Below are positions 8,221 to 17,584 of a DNA stretch of 64,000 nucleotides, one piece after another. The first letter of the stretch is position 1; every line of letters starts with the position of its first letter. Both the position numbers and the translations under genes were made by a program. Source of the stretch: CAWDMW01 sp963803575 (GTDB lineage Bacteria; Pseudomonadota; Alphaproteobacteria; Rickettsiales; UBA998). The notes beneath the pieces were generated by a model. The model saw nothing but the letters and a program-made list of their open reading frames with translations. It was not told where the DNA came from and searched no databases. The stretch spans positions 992,001 through 1,056,000 of the forward strand of contig CAWDMW010000002.1 of the NCBI GenBank assembly GCA_963803575.1, read 5' to 3'.

Positions 8221-9180
8221 TTACCAGCGTATCAAACAACTGCCCCAGGTAAATCCGGCGCCAAGCGCAGTCAGCATGACCAAATCACCTTGTTTTAAAG
8301 TAGCATATTTTTGTGTATAAGCAAGTGCTAATGGAATAGAAGCGGATGATGTATTTGCGTGTTTATCAACCGTTGTCACGAATCGGTCGGAGTCAAGTTG
8401 TAGCCGTTTTGCACAACCAGTCAAAATACGCGCATTCGCCTGATGAGGTACGATGTAGTTTATATCAGCTAATGAGATATTCGCAGCTTCAGCGCAATCA
8501 ATTACCGACTGGCTCATTTTTTCTACAGCATGACGAAAGACCTCACGCCCATTCATCTGCAAAACACCTGCTGTTTGTGTGACGGACACACCGCCATCTG
8601 TGCTAAGTAAGTGCCCACTTTGACTATCGGAAGCAATGAGGCTGTGTAATATGCCACGATGTTGTTCATGTTGATCTGCACGCATTATGCATGCCCCGGC
8701 ACCATCGCCAAACAAAATGGCTGTGCGGCGATCTTCCCAGTCCAGCACACGTGACATGGTCTCTGCACCAATCACTAAAGCACGTCTGTAAAGTCCACTA
8801 TGCATCAACGCATCGGCTGTGTGCATAGCATAGACGAAACCTGAACATGCCGCATTCAGGTCAAACGCGGCAGCATGTGCAATGCCCAGCTGTGCCTGCA
8901 CATGTATCGCTGTTGCAGGCATGGTCGTATCAGGCGTGGTGGTGGCGACAATAATCAGATCTATCTCATTCGCCGTAATATTTGCTCGCTGCATGGCGTC
9001 GTGGGCAGCGTGTGTGGCTAGATGAGACGTATATTCACCTTCAGCAGCTATGTATCGTTGTGTAATGCCGGTGCGCTCGCGTATCCAGACGTCAGAGGTA
9101 TCCAGACGTGTTTCCAGTGCTGCGTTAGTTAGGCATGTTTCCGGCAGATAACTACCTATCGCTTCAATAACAGATCGCAT
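8221..9180 (-). CDS. fabH: 3-oxoacyl-ACP synthase III
   Basis: KAS III condenses acetyl-CoA with malonyl-ACP to start fatty-acid synthesis. The catalytic triad is intact: Cys112 in NAACSGF, His246 in VPHQANARI and Asn276 in KHANTSSASI. The GDGAGA glycine motif is also present. 319 residues is standard. It starts 8 bases after the plsX stop on the same strand, so the two are coupled. Confidence 0.96.
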   Translation of the reverse strand: MRSVIEAIGSYLPETCLTNAALETRLDTSDVWIRERTGITQRYIAAEGEYTSHLATHAAHDAMQRANITANEIDLIIVATTTPDTTMPATAIHVQAQLGIAHAAAFDLNAACSGFVYAMHTADALMHSGLYRRALVIGAETMSRVLDWEDRRTAILFGDGAGACIMRADQHEQHRGILHSLIASDSQSGHLLSTDGGVSVTQTAGVLQMNGREVFRHAVEKMSQSVIDCAEAANISLADINYIVPHQANARILTGCAKRLQLDSDRFVTTVDKHANTSSASIPLALAYTQKYATLKQGDLVMLTALGAGFTWGSCLIRW

Positions 9181-9188
9181 AGGCTTGT

Positions 9189-10274
9189 TTATTCTGCCCC
9201 TGCTACAGTAAGATTTTGCGTATGTTCCTGTTGAAGGTCTATCGCATTATCAAGCAATCCGGCATGATGCTGTAATTCTTCCGTAAGGCGCTCATTAATA
9301 TGGTTATCCACCAGCATATAAGCAGTTTTCATCGCATGATAAAACGCATATCCATCCGCACCACCATGACTTTTAACCGAAATGCCATCCAGTCCCAAAA
9401 ACATAGCGCCATTATAGCGCCGTGGATCAAGCCGTCGTTTCATAACGACAAAAGCAGGCTTAGCCAACAAATAACTCATTTTGCCAAACACAGAGCTACT
9501 AAGTGCCTGGCGCAATTCTGTAGAGAAATAGCGCGCTGTTCCTTCTAAGGTTTTCAGCGAAACATTACCCGTAAAACCGTCCGTTACAACAACTTGCACA
9601 TCTCCGTTACAAATATCATTGCCTTCAACGTAACCAATAAAGTTAATATTATCCGCATTACGAAGCATGGCAGCGGCCACATGCAGGTCTTCGTGACCTT
9701 TCATTTCTTCGGAACCAATATTGAGCAAGCCCAACCGTGGGTGCGATTCTTTCAGCACCACGCGTGAAAAGGCATCACCCATCAACGCAAAATGGAATAA
9801 ATCCAGTGCATTGCATTGCACATTTGCGCCGATGTCCAACATGACAATACTGCTGCCACGATTAGGCATTAGCCCGGTAATGGCAGGCCGTGAAATACCG
9901 GGTAATGTCCGCAAAATCATTTTGGACAGCGCCATGAAGGCACCCGTATTTCCTGCTGATACCACACCGCAGGCTTTCCCGTCCTTTGCTGCCTGTATCG
10001 CCATACGCATAGAGGTGTTCTTAGCCTGCCTGACTGCAACAGAAGGTTTCTCATCACTTGCAATCACACGATCTGTATGAATGATTTCGCACCGCTCATA
10101 GATACGGGTGTAGGGTTTTTTCGAAAAATACCGTTCCAGTATTTTCTTGTTACCATACAGCAGGAAAGAGCGCTCAGGCTGCTTCTCCAGCATAATTTGC
10201 AACGCACGCACCACAATTTTGGGGGCGTTATCGCCCCCCATTGCATCAATCGCCAGTGGTAATGGCTGCGTCAT
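9189..10274 (-). CDS. plsX: Phosphate acyltransferase PlsX
   Basis: Peripheral membrane enzyme that converts acyl-ACP to acyl-phosphate, the donor for the first step of phosphatidic acid synthesis. The opening LAIDAMGGDNAP, the GVVSAGNTGAFMA loop and the TDGFTGNVSLKTLEG segment are family hallmarks. At 361 residues it carries about 20 more C-terminal residues than the E. coli protein. PlsY, which uses its product with glycerol-3-phosphate, is encoded about 9 kb away at 18.7-19.3 kb. Confidence 0.96.
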   Translation of the reverse strand: MTQPLPLAIDAMGGDNAPKIVVRALQIMLEKQPERSFLLYGNKKILERYFSKKPYTRIYERCEIIHTDRVIASDEKPSVAVRQAKNTSMRMAIQAAKDGKACGVVSAGNTGAFMALSKMILRTLPGISRPAITGLMPNRGSSIVMLDIGANVQCNALDLFHFALMGDAFSRVVLKESHPRLGLLNIGSEEMKGHEDLHVAAAMLRNADNINFIGYVEGNDICNGDVQVVVTDGFTGNVSLKTLEGTARYFSTELRQALSSSVFGKMSYLLAKPAFVVMKRRLDPRRYNGAMFLGLDGISVKSHGGADGYAFYHAMKTAYMLVDNHINERLTEELQHHAGLLDNAIDLQQEHTQNLTVAGAE

Positions 10275-10293
10275 GATTGCACGTTGTGGCTGG

Positions 10294-10476
10294 TTACACG
10301 TTAATTTTAGCGTCTGTTACTTTGCGGCCATTATAATAGCCACCCGGACTAATGTGATGAGGACGCTTAAGCTCACCAACGGTTTTGTCTTCTGCAATCA
10401 CAACTTTTTTCAAAGCATCATGCGAGCGCCGCATTCCACGTTTGGAGGGGGAGGTTTTTCGTTTTGGTACGGCCAT
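10294..10476 (-). CDS. rpmF: 50S ribosomal protein L32
   Basis: 60-residue basic ribosomal protein beginning MAVPKRKTSPSKRGMRRSHD, the alphaproteobacterial L32 N-terminus, with the HHISPGGYYNGRKV segment near residues 40-53. It lacks the four zinc Cys of some L32 paralogues. It heads the rpmF-plsX-fabH-ihfA run, 19 bases before plsX. No yceD (DUF177) gene precedes it; a divergent glycosyltransferase lies there instead. Confidence 0.95.
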   Translation of the reverse strand: MAVPKRKTSPSKRGMRRSHDALKKVVIAEDKTVGELKRPHHISPGGYYNGRKVTDAKINV

Positions 10477-10597
10477 AGTTTTGTAAGATCCCTTTGCATA
10501 TTCTCAAAAGATTGATATAGCTGCAAACTACAATAAATGGTACTCATAAATCAAGCAATTGCTAAGTTTTTTTTTCTGTGCTAAATATCGCTACATC

Positions 10598-11584
10598 ATG
10601 AATGATTTGATGACGACATCACGTTACGGACAAAATGGCACAGTATGTGCTGTGGTTGTAACCTACAATATTGGCCGGCGTGTGTTGGATACGCTGGTGC
10701 AGCTTACCTCTATTGTCGATCATTGTATCATTATTGATAATGGTTCCACAGATAACACGGTGGACGCCATCCGCGAATTTATTACTCGCTATCCGCAAAC
10801 ATTTACCCTGACAGAAAACAGACAAAATAATCTGGCAAGCGCCCAGAATATGGGGATTTGTTATGCATTGGAACATGAGTTTGACTGGGTGTTGCTACTG
10901 GATCATGATAGCGTGCCACGTGAGTCTATGGTAGGGCGCATGTTACAGGCATATTACAGTCATCCTTATCCCAAACGTATTGGCATGGTTGTCCCTAATA
11001 TGACAGACCGGTTTTCCAAACGAGCCGCACGCTACGTTCGTTATCGCACCCAATGGCTGTTTTATCGCAGTGGCTTTCGCCGCCGTCAGGTTATGGATAA
11101 TATCTTACTGGCCATTTCCTCTGGTAGCCTGATTCCTGCATCCACGTTTGGTGATATTGGGTTAATGGATGAAGGGCTATGCATTGATAAGGTGGATTAT
11201 GACTTTAGCTTGCGTATCATTCGCCGTAAGAAACGCATCTTAGCGGTAAGGGATGCCATGCTGCACCATCAGCTGGGCAAATGTCGTGACCATCACGTGC
11301 TTGGTGCCTGTGTTACCACCAGCAATCACCGTCCAGAGCGGCGTTATTCCATCTACCGCAATCGCTTAACGTTGTGGAAAACGCATGGGCGTGCAGTGCC
11401 TGCATACATCATGTTTGATTGCGTTGCCATTGCCTATGATGTGCTAAAAATCGGGTTATTTGAGGCCAATAAACGCAATAAGTTTCAGGCTATACGTGCT
11501 GGAATAAAGGATGCATGGCAGGCAATGAAAGCTCCTGCTCTGCCAATGACAGCACCCATTAAGGTAGATACGGCTGGTGGATAA
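10598..11584 (+). CDS. GT2 glycosyltransferase, RfbF/rhamnosyltransferase-like
   Basis: Cytoplasmic inverting glycosyltransferase with a GT-A fold. The N-terminus has VCAVVVTYN and IIIDNGSTDNT, and the metal/nucleotide-sugar motif appears as LLLDHDSVP near residue 100, the wording typical of RfbF-like rhamnosyltransferases. The acceptor side contains a conserved DEGLCIDKVDYDFSLR stretch. ATG 10598 is preferred over the TTG at 10559. No polysaccharide cluster surrounds it, so it may add a sugar to LPS or another envelope glycan made elsewhere. Its 3' end overlaps the cobT start by 8 bases. Confidence 0.82.
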   Translation: MNDLMTTSRYGQNGTVCAVVVTYNIGRRVLDTLVQLTSIVDHCIIIDNGSTDNTVDAIREFITRYPQTFTLTENRQNNLASAQNMGICYALEHEFDWVLLLDHDSVPRESMVGRMLQAYYSHPYPKRIGMVVPNMTDRFSKRAARYVRYRTQWLFYRSGFRRRQVMDNILLAISSGSLIPASTFGDIGLMDEGLCIDKVDYDFSLRIIRRKKRILAVRDAMLHHQLGKCRDHHVLGACVTTSNHRPERRYSIYRNRLTLWKTHGRAVPAYIMFDCVAIAYDVLKIGLFEANKRNKFQAIRAGIKDAWQAMKAPALPMTAPIKVDTAGG

Positions 11585-13433
11585 CCCCGCCATAGATTTA
11601 CAGCACTGCATTAATGTTGCGACTCGCACGCTGGCTGGCCGTGATCAGCCATTAACCATACGGTTGCAAGGCAGCCATCAGCCCAATGCACTCTCTTCAC
11701 AATCGCATTACTTTGTAGCACCCCCTGTGAAAGAGCAGGATACTGCATTGCTTCGTGGAACGACAGACCGGTTGGGGTTAGTGCGTCATGGCCATAATCC
11801 TACGCTCCATGGAACGTATGTGTTTGATGAAGAGGCGGATCAGGCCATTTTTAATGCACTGGAAATGATGCGTATTGAACTGTATGCCACCCGTTACATG
11901 GATGGTTCGCGCCATAATATGCACCGCGAATGGTTGAAACGTTGTGAAGAGCGTGGGTATGATGCCATGTCTGAACGTGCGGATCCTCCATTAGCGGATA
12001 TGTTACGCGCTATTATGCTGCAGCGCAGTAGTGATTTGCCGCCACCTACATCACTGACAAGATTGCTGCATTTATGGGCACCCTACATTGAACGCGCCGC
12101 CGGACAAACGCTAGATGCAATGGCGTCCGCACTTCATGACCAACGTGCCTTTTCCAGTCATAGCCGTATGTTGCTAAAGCAGCTTCGTCATCAGGAACAG
12201 GTGGGAACGGAGGGGGAATCGGTGGTATCCGATGAATCTTCGGAATCTGCGTCAGGTGACGATCAATCACAGCAGGATGCACAAGCTGAAGAAGAGGCGA
12301 GTGCTTTGTCTTCCATGCAGGATGCAGGCAATGATGGTCAGCAGCAATCAGATGATGCTCAGGCCATTGCACAAATGGGTATGGGGGTGTTCGATCAGGC
12401 GGTTTCCGGGCAGTTAGATCAGGTGGATGACGAGGGTGTTGCCACGCCCCAACTGACACGGATGCCAGACCCCAAACCACAAAGCCAGCCTTACACAATC
12501 TATAGCACGCAGCATGACGAAATTATTTACGCAGATACGCTCGTTTCTACAGAAGAAGCGCAACAATTGCGTCAGGAACTGGACAGGCGTTTGCAGCAGG
12601 TGGAAGGAAGCTTTGGTAAGTTATCCTCCAAATTGCAACGCTTATTGATGGCACAACAGCAACGTTACTGGTCATTTGACTGCGAAGAAGGACGGCTGGA
12701 TAGTGCGCGTTTGGCACGGTTAGTCACCAACCCGCTAGAGCAACGAATCTTTAAAATAGAGCGTGACACAGCGTTTCGTGATACAGTCGTGACATTACTG
12801 CTGGATAATTCAGGTTCCATGCGTGGCCGCCCCATCACGATTGCTGCACTATCCTCTGACATTCTGGCACGTGTGTTGGAGCGGGCAGGGGTGAAGGTAG
12901 AGATTTTAGGGTTCACTACGAAGGAATGGAAGGGGGGTAAGCATTATAAAGCATGGGTGAAAGCTGATAAGCCCCCTAAACCGGGACGCCTGAACGATTT
13001 GCGGCATATTATTTATAAATCCGCAGACACCACACTGATTCGCGCCAGACGCAATCTGGGTGTGATGCTTAAAGAAGGGTTGTTGAAGGAAAATATTGAT
13101 GGTGAAGCCTTGCTATGGGCGTATCACCGGTTGAAAAGCCGCCCTGAGGCACGGCGCATTATGATGGTGATTTCTGATGGTGCGCCAGTGGATGATGCCA
13201 CATTGTCTGCGAACACACCGGGCTACCTGGATAAGCATCTGCGTCAGGTGATTTCCACCATTCAACATGATACATCAATTGAGTTATGTGCCGTGGGTAT
13301 TGGTCATGACGTGACACGTTACTATGAACATTCTGTCAAACTTAGCGATGTCACACGGTTGGGCGAAACCATGACCACTGAATTGGTGCGCCTATTTACT
13401 CCGGTGGCCGCTTCAAAAGGAAACGCTGCTTAA
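11577..13433 (+). CDS. cobT: Cobaltochelatase CobT-like VWA protein
   Basis: Large subunit partner of CobS in the ATPase part of aerobic cobalt chelatase, which inserts Co into hydrogenobyrinate diamide. The 618-residue protein has an N-terminal CobT domain, a central acidic low-complexity linker (about residues 210-290, rich in Asp, Glu, Ser, Gln) and a C-terminal von Willebrand A domain with the MIDAS motif LLLDNSGSM near residue 415 and VISDGAPVDD near residue 535. GTG start at 11577 overlaps the glycosyltransferase stop. No CobS, CobN or other B12 gene is in the window; alphaproteobacteria often keep cobT-like genes outside B12 clusters. Confidence 0.88.
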   Translation: MDNPAIDLQHCINVATRTLAGRDQPLTIRLQGSHQPNALSSQSHYFVAPPVKEQDTALLRGTTDRLGLVRHGHNPTLHGTYVFDEEADQAIFNALEMMRIELYATRYMDGSRHNMHREWLKRCEERGYDAMSERADPPLADMLRAIMLQRSSDLPPPTSLTRLLHLWAPYIERAAGQTLDAMASALHDQRAFSSHSRMLLKQLRHQEQVGTEGESVVSDESSESASGDDQSQQDAQAEEEASALSSMQDAGNDGQQQSDDAQAIAQMGMGVFDQAVSGQLDQVDDEGVATPQLTRMPDPKPQSQPYTIYSTQHDEIIYADTLVSTEEAQQLRQELDRRLQQVEGSFGKLSSKLQRLLMAQQQRYWSFDCEEGRLDSARLARLVTNPLEQRIFKIERDTAFRDTVVTLLLDNSGSMRGRPITIAALSSDILARVLERAGVKVEILGFTTKEWKGGKHYKAWVKADKPPKPGRLNDLRHIIYKSADTTLIRARRNLGVMLKEGLLKENIDGEALLWAYHRLKSRPEARRIMMVISDGAPVDDATLSANTPGYLDKHLRQVISTIQHDTSIELCAVGIGHDVTRYYEHSVKLSDVTRLGETMTTELVRLFTPVAASKGNAA

Positions 13434-14586
13434 CCCAGCGGTTGCAAGGGTTTTCAATATAGCGGTATGATAGTTCAGCTAGTATGCACGTTATTAATAT
13501 CACGCTGCCATAAATCCAGCTATCTATAAACCCGTTACCCGTGGCAACGGTTTGTAGCCAGTCTCCTGCCAGATACTCAACCAGTAGGCAGACAGGGTAA
13601 TGGAGCAGGTAAATACCGTAAGAAATGACCCCTAATTTCAGTACAAGACGGTTGGTAAACAGTGCGCGCGTGAAGGTATCACGTGTTGCAAGCAACCCTA
13701 GCATAAAGAATGGATAGAGCAGATGAAACACCACCATATCAAAGAGGTAGCCTTCACGCCATAGCAGCATAAATACTATAAATGCGATATATAGCGTGGG
13801 CATAATCAGGTGCCACGGGTGCTGCTTTACATCATTATAGGCATAGATACGTCCGGCAATGCAGCCGATCAGAAAGAAGAAGATCCCGCGCATAATGGCA
13901 CCCGTACCATCACTGTGACTAATGGATTGCCCTAACCATTGTGGCAAAATTGTTTCACGTGAAACATAATATAAACCAATCAACCCAAAGATGCATATTA
14001 ACCCGCCCATTGTGGAACGAGGTACGTGCTTCACTAACACAACAAGGTTGGGGAATAACACATATAAAAACGCGATAATGGATAGTGTCCATGATGGTTC
14101 ATTCCATGATGCAGCTGGCACAATGCCCCATGCATTCATAAATAGTGCGTTTAACCCCAGAGTTAGTGGCCATTGCTCAAATAGTGCATCCGAGCGGCCA
14201 GAATAGATAGGATGAGGAATATCTAGCCAGTGATAAAGTGCAATAATCCCAATACTGATTGCGTAGAGTGGATAAAGCCGTGCTATACGATGTAGAAAAA
14301 ACAGATCAATATCTTTCGATTTGGTGGGTTGCTCAAAGTAGCGATGATAGCCGATATAGAGCAAGCATCCACTCATCATCAGAAAAATATCAACCGCTAA
14401 AAAACGAAAGAAAATAATGTGATGCAACCAGCCAAGCCCCTGATCTGACTGGTTGTCAATAAACCCCAGATCATAGACAGGGCTAATCATTAAATGCCCA
14501 ATAAAAATCCAGATAGCTGCAATACCACGAAAACCCAGCAGCATGGCGGCGTTGGTCGCATGAATAGGGTGGGCGCTTTTGCTCAC
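13396..14586 (-). CDS. Membrane acyltransferase, acyltransferase-3 (OafA/YrhL) family
   Basis: Integral membrane protein of about ten helices that transfers acyl groups to envelope sugars. The N-terminus carries RGIAAIWIFIGHL, with the Arg and His expected of the family, followed by FFRFLAVDIFLMMSG and SWTLSIIAFLYVLFP. 396 residues is typical for forms lacking the extra SGNH domain. The 3' end overlaps the convergent cobT by 38 bases. The acceptor is unknown; LPS O-antigen or another surface glycan is most likely. Confidence 0.85.
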   Translation of the reverse strand: MSKSAHPIHATNAAMLLGFRGIAAIWIFIGHLMISPVYDLGFIDNQSDQGLGWLHHIIFFRFLAVDIFLMMSGCLLYIGYHRYFEQPTKSKDIDLFFLHRIARLYPLYAISIGIIALYHWLDIPHPIYSGRSDALFEQWPLTLGLNALFMNAWGIVPAASWNEPSWTLSIIAFLYVLFPNLVVLVKHVPRSTMGGLICIFGLIGLYYVSRETILPQWLGQSISHSDGTGAIMRGIFFFLIGCIAGRIYAYNDVKQHPWHLIMPTLYIAFIVFMLLWREGYLFDMVVFHLLYPFFMLGLLATRDTFTRALFTNRLVLKLGVISYGIYLLHYPVCLLVEYLAGDWLQTVATGNGFIDSWIYGSVILITCILAELSYRYIENPCNRWVKQRFLLKRPPE

Positions 14587-14594
14587 AATATGCT

Positions 14595-14900
14595 CTAACT
14601 GGTTTTGCGTACCTGATGGTAACTGAAATTGCTTGAGTAAGATTTCGGTTTGATCTTGCGTTGATGTGGTTCTACCACGCAGTAATCAAGGCGGTGATCC
14701 TGCGCATATTCAATGGCTTGCTCTTTGGTATCAAAGAACAGATGCACCTGTTGTTGCGTATCACGCTGACCTACCCACCCCATGAGTGGCTCAACATAAT
14801 CTCCACGCAGCTGGTCGTATTCCAGTTTCCAGCGCAGGGTTTTGGCACGACCAGATTGCATGGCCGTTTTTGCGGGCTGATAGATTTTGACTTTATGCAT
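14595..14900 (-). CDS. NDUFS4-like complex I accessory subunit
   Basis: 101-residue homologue of the mitochondrial NDUFS4 (18 kDa) accessory subunit of NADH:ubiquinone oxidoreductase, found in alphaproteobacteria. Key features are LRWKLEYDQ, EPLMGWVGQRDTQQQVHLFF, the DTKEQAIEYA helix and the C-terminal KIKPKSYSSNF. The core nuo genes are not in the window, so it is encoded apart from its complex. It follows topA's 3' end and precedes the acyltransferase on the same strand. Confidence 0.85.
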   Translation of the reverse strand: MHKVKIYQPAKTAMQSGRAKTLRWKLEYDQLRGDYVEPLMGWVGQRDTQQQVHLFFDTKEQAIEYAQDHRLDYCVVEPHQRKIKPKSYSSNFSYHQVRKTS

Positions 14901-14946
14901 AAAGATAGTAACAGGCTGTATGATAGTAATACATCAGTATACCCTA

Positions 14947-17562
14947 TCAGGATTTTTTTGCAGTGTCTTTTTTGGGTGCCGCTGTCTTTTTGGCAGATGT
15001 TTTCTTTGCTGCCGGTTTTTTTGCGGCTGCTTTCTTTTTCGGTGCTGTTTTCGCTGGCATGGCTTCAGCAATTAACGCAAGTGCATCTTCCAGCGTCATA
15101 TCTTCAATAGTTTTGTCTTTAGGGATAGTCAGGTTTTTGCGCTTATATTTAATGTAAGCACCGTACCGTCCTTTGTAAATGCCCAATTCTGTATCATCAT
15201 CAGGGTGTTTTCCAAGCACTCGTTCAGGTGCAGTGGTTTTGCCACGTGCTGCCTGTTTCTGGTCATTCTCTGCAATCAGAGTGACGGCACGATTCATACC
15301 GATGCTTAGTACATCATCATCTTTGAGTGAGACATATTTGCTATCGTGACGAATATAGGGGCCAAAGCGCCCTAGGCTAGCGGTAATCACTTTGCCCGTA
15401 TCCGGGTGATTGCCAAGGGTGCGCGGGAGTGACAGAAGGCTTTGTGCATATTCCAACGTGATGTCGGTCATTTTCGTGCCACGTGGAATGCCGGTGCGTT
15501 TAGGCTTTTCGTCTTCTTCCATCTCGGCATATAGCCCGTAAGGCCCACGTTTGATATGGATTTCTTTGCCAGACTCTGTGGATGTGCCAAGCAAATGCGG
15601 GAACTCCATGGGTTCACCATCAATCAGCACGTCATTGTCATTGCCGCCAAGCTGTCGTGTGTAGTTGCAGTCAGGGTAACGAGTACACCCTAAAAATGCG
15701 CCAAACTTTCCGGTTTTCAGATGTAGCTCACCTTCTTTGCAGGCGGGGCATCGTTTATCTTCCTCGGTAACTTCCTGTTTGCCGTAAATGAATGGGGTAA
15801 GGACAGTATCCAGTGTTTCCAGTATATCACGCGGCGCAATTTCACGTGTTTCAGTAACAAGCGCAATGAATGGTTGCCAGAATTCGTCTAGCAGTGTTTT
15901 CCAGTCACGTTTACCGCTGGAGACATCATCGAGTTGTGTTTCCAGATCAGCGGTAAAATCATACTGCACATATTGCTGGAAGTAATGCGACAAAAACCCA
16001 TTGACCAGCCGCCCACGCATTTGTGCCATAAACCGTTTGCGCTCTAATATGACGTAACCACGATCTTGCAATACGGACAGGATGGCCGCATAAGTGGAAG
16101 GGCGACCAATGCCCAGCTCTTCCAGTCGTTTCACCAGTGAAGCTTCCGTGTAGCGGGGAGGGGGTTCAGTAAAATGCTGCTCTGGCGTAATAACGTCAAT
16201 GCTTAAACGTTCGCCCTGCTTGAGGGGCTTGAGTATCTGGTTTTCCGCTTCTTCATTCTGGTCATCGTCTATGCCCTGGCGGTACAGTTTCAAAAATCCA
16301 TCAAACTTCAGCACTGAGCCGGATGCACGCAAGGTGGCCGGATTGTCTGGCTCGTTAAAGATGATGGCAAGCTGATCGTATACTGCCGGTTCCATTTGGC
16401 TGGCAACCATGCGCTTCCAGATTAGATCATAGAGTTTCAACTGTTCTGGCGAGAGCCGTGATGCCAGACTTTTCGGTGTGCGCCTGATGCTGGTCGGGCG
16501 TATGGCTTCGTGTGCTTCCTGCGCGTTTTTCGCTTTGGAGCTATAAAATTTCGGTTTTTCAGGAAGGTAGTGCTTGCCATAATCCTGTTCAATGAGTGAT
16601 CTGGCTTCTGCTACCGCATCTTTAGACACTTGCACACCATCGGTTCGCATATAGGTGATGAGACCCGTCGTTTCACCGCCAATATCAATGCCTTCATAGA
16701 GCTTTTGCGCGATGTTCATGGTTTGTTTGGCACTGAACCCGCATTTGCGTGATGCATCCATTTGCAGTGTGGAGGTCGTGAAAGGCGGGTAGGGGTTGCG
16801 CCGCATCTGGCGGGGTTTAACGTCCTCAACACTTACCTGCTTGTTGCGTAGTGCATCTACAATGCTGGTGGCTTGTGCTTCGTTCTTAATGGACAGTTTT
16901 TCAAGCTTGTCACCTTGCCAGTGTGTGAGACGAGTGACGACTTTTGTGGAATCCTGTGCTTTTAAGTCAACACCAATATCCCAATATTCTTCTGAAATGA
17001 AGCGTTCTATTTCTTCATCACGTTCGCATATCAGCCTGAGTGCTACGGATTGTACCCGTCCTGCGGAACGTGCGCCAGGCAACTTGCGCCATAAAATGGG
17101 TGAGATGGAAAAGCCAACCAGATAGTCTAGTGCGCGGCGCGCCTGCTGCGCATTCACCAGATCCATATCAATATCACGCGGGTTATCTACCGCATATTGC
17201 ACCGCTTTTTTGGTGATTTCAGTAAAGGTAACCCGCTTGATCTGTACATCTTTTCGCAAGCGACGACTGGCGCGCAATGCTTCCACCACGTGCCATGAAA
17301 TGGCTTCTCCCTCGCGATCCGGATCGGTTGCAAGGTAGAGTATGTCAGAGTTTTTCACGGCGCTAGCAATCTCTGCCAGATGCTTGCGCGAGTCGTGCGC
17401 TACCTGATAATCCATTGCAAAGCCTTCTTCCGGCTTCACGGATCCATCTTTAGACGGTAAATCCCGCACGTGACCAAACGATGCCAGTACTTTGAAGTCA
17501 CTGCCAAGATATTTGTTAATCGTTTTGGCTTTGGCGGGAGATTCTACTACCAGAGTATACAC
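14947..17562 (-). CDS. topA: DNA topoisomerase I
   Basis: Type IA topoisomerase that relaxes negative supercoils. The TOPRIM acidic triad is Asp80-Pro-Asp82-Arg-Glu84 in TDPDREGEA, and the DNA-linking Tyr304 is in GLITYMRTDG. After the catalytic core there is one four-Cys zinc ribbon (CPACKEG and CTRYPDC) and two or more topoisomerase C-terminal repeats with GRFGPYI and GRYGAYIKY. The last about 35 residues are Ala/Lys-rich (AAAKKPAAKK-like), a DNA-binding tail common in alphaproteobacteria. 871 residues is normal. dprA lies 22 bases upstream. Confidence 0.97.
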   Translation of the reverse strand: MYTLVVESPAKAKTINKYLGSDFKVLASFGHVRDLPSKDGSVKPEEGFAMDYQVAHDSRKHLAEIASAVKNSDILYLATDPDREGEAISWHVVEALRASRRLRKDVQIKRVTFTEITKKAVQYAVDNPRDIDMDLVNAQQARRALDYLVGFSISPILWRKLPGARSAGRVQSVALRLICERDEEIERFISEEYWDIGVDLKAQDSTKVVTRLTHWQGDKLEKLSIKNEAQATSIVDALRNKQVSVEDVKPRQMRRNPYPPFTTSTLQMDASRKCGFSAKQTMNIAQKLYEGIDIGGETTGLITYMRTDGVQVSKDAVAEARSLIEQDYGKHYLPEKPKFYSSKAKNAQEAHEAIRPTSIRRTPKSLASRLSPEQLKLYDLIWKRMVASQMEPAVYDQLAIIFNEPDNPATLRASGSVLKFDGFLKLYRQGIDDDQNEEAENQILKPLKQGERLSIDVITPEQHFTEPPPRYTEASLVKRLEELGIGRPSTYAAILSVLQDRGYVILERKRFMAQMRGRLVNGFLSHYFQQYVQYDFTADLETQLDDVSSGKRDWKTLLDEFWQPFIALVTETREIAPRDILETLDTVLTPFIYGKQEVTEEDKRCPACKEGELHLKTGKFGAFLGCTRYPDCNYTRQLGGNDNDVLIDGEPMEFPHLLGTSTESGKEIHIKRGPYGLYAEMEEDEKPKRTGIPRGTKMTDITLEYAQSLLSLPRTLGNHPDTGKVITASLGRFGPYIRHDSKYVSLKDDDVLSIGMNRAVTLIAENDQKQAARGKTTAPERVLGKHPDDDTELGIYKGRYGAYIKYKRKNLTIPKDKTIEDMTLEDALALIAEAMPAKTAPKKKAAAKKPAAKKTSAKKTAAPKKDTAKKS

Positions 17563-17584
17563 GTTGAGGTGGTATCCTTATGCG

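Noticed and set aside
14661..15110. 149-codon plus-strand ORF with hydrophobic and Phe/Leu-rich sequence
   Set aside because: Antisense of the NDUFS4-like gene and the Lys/Ala tail of topA; its hydrophobicity comes from antisense Lys codons.
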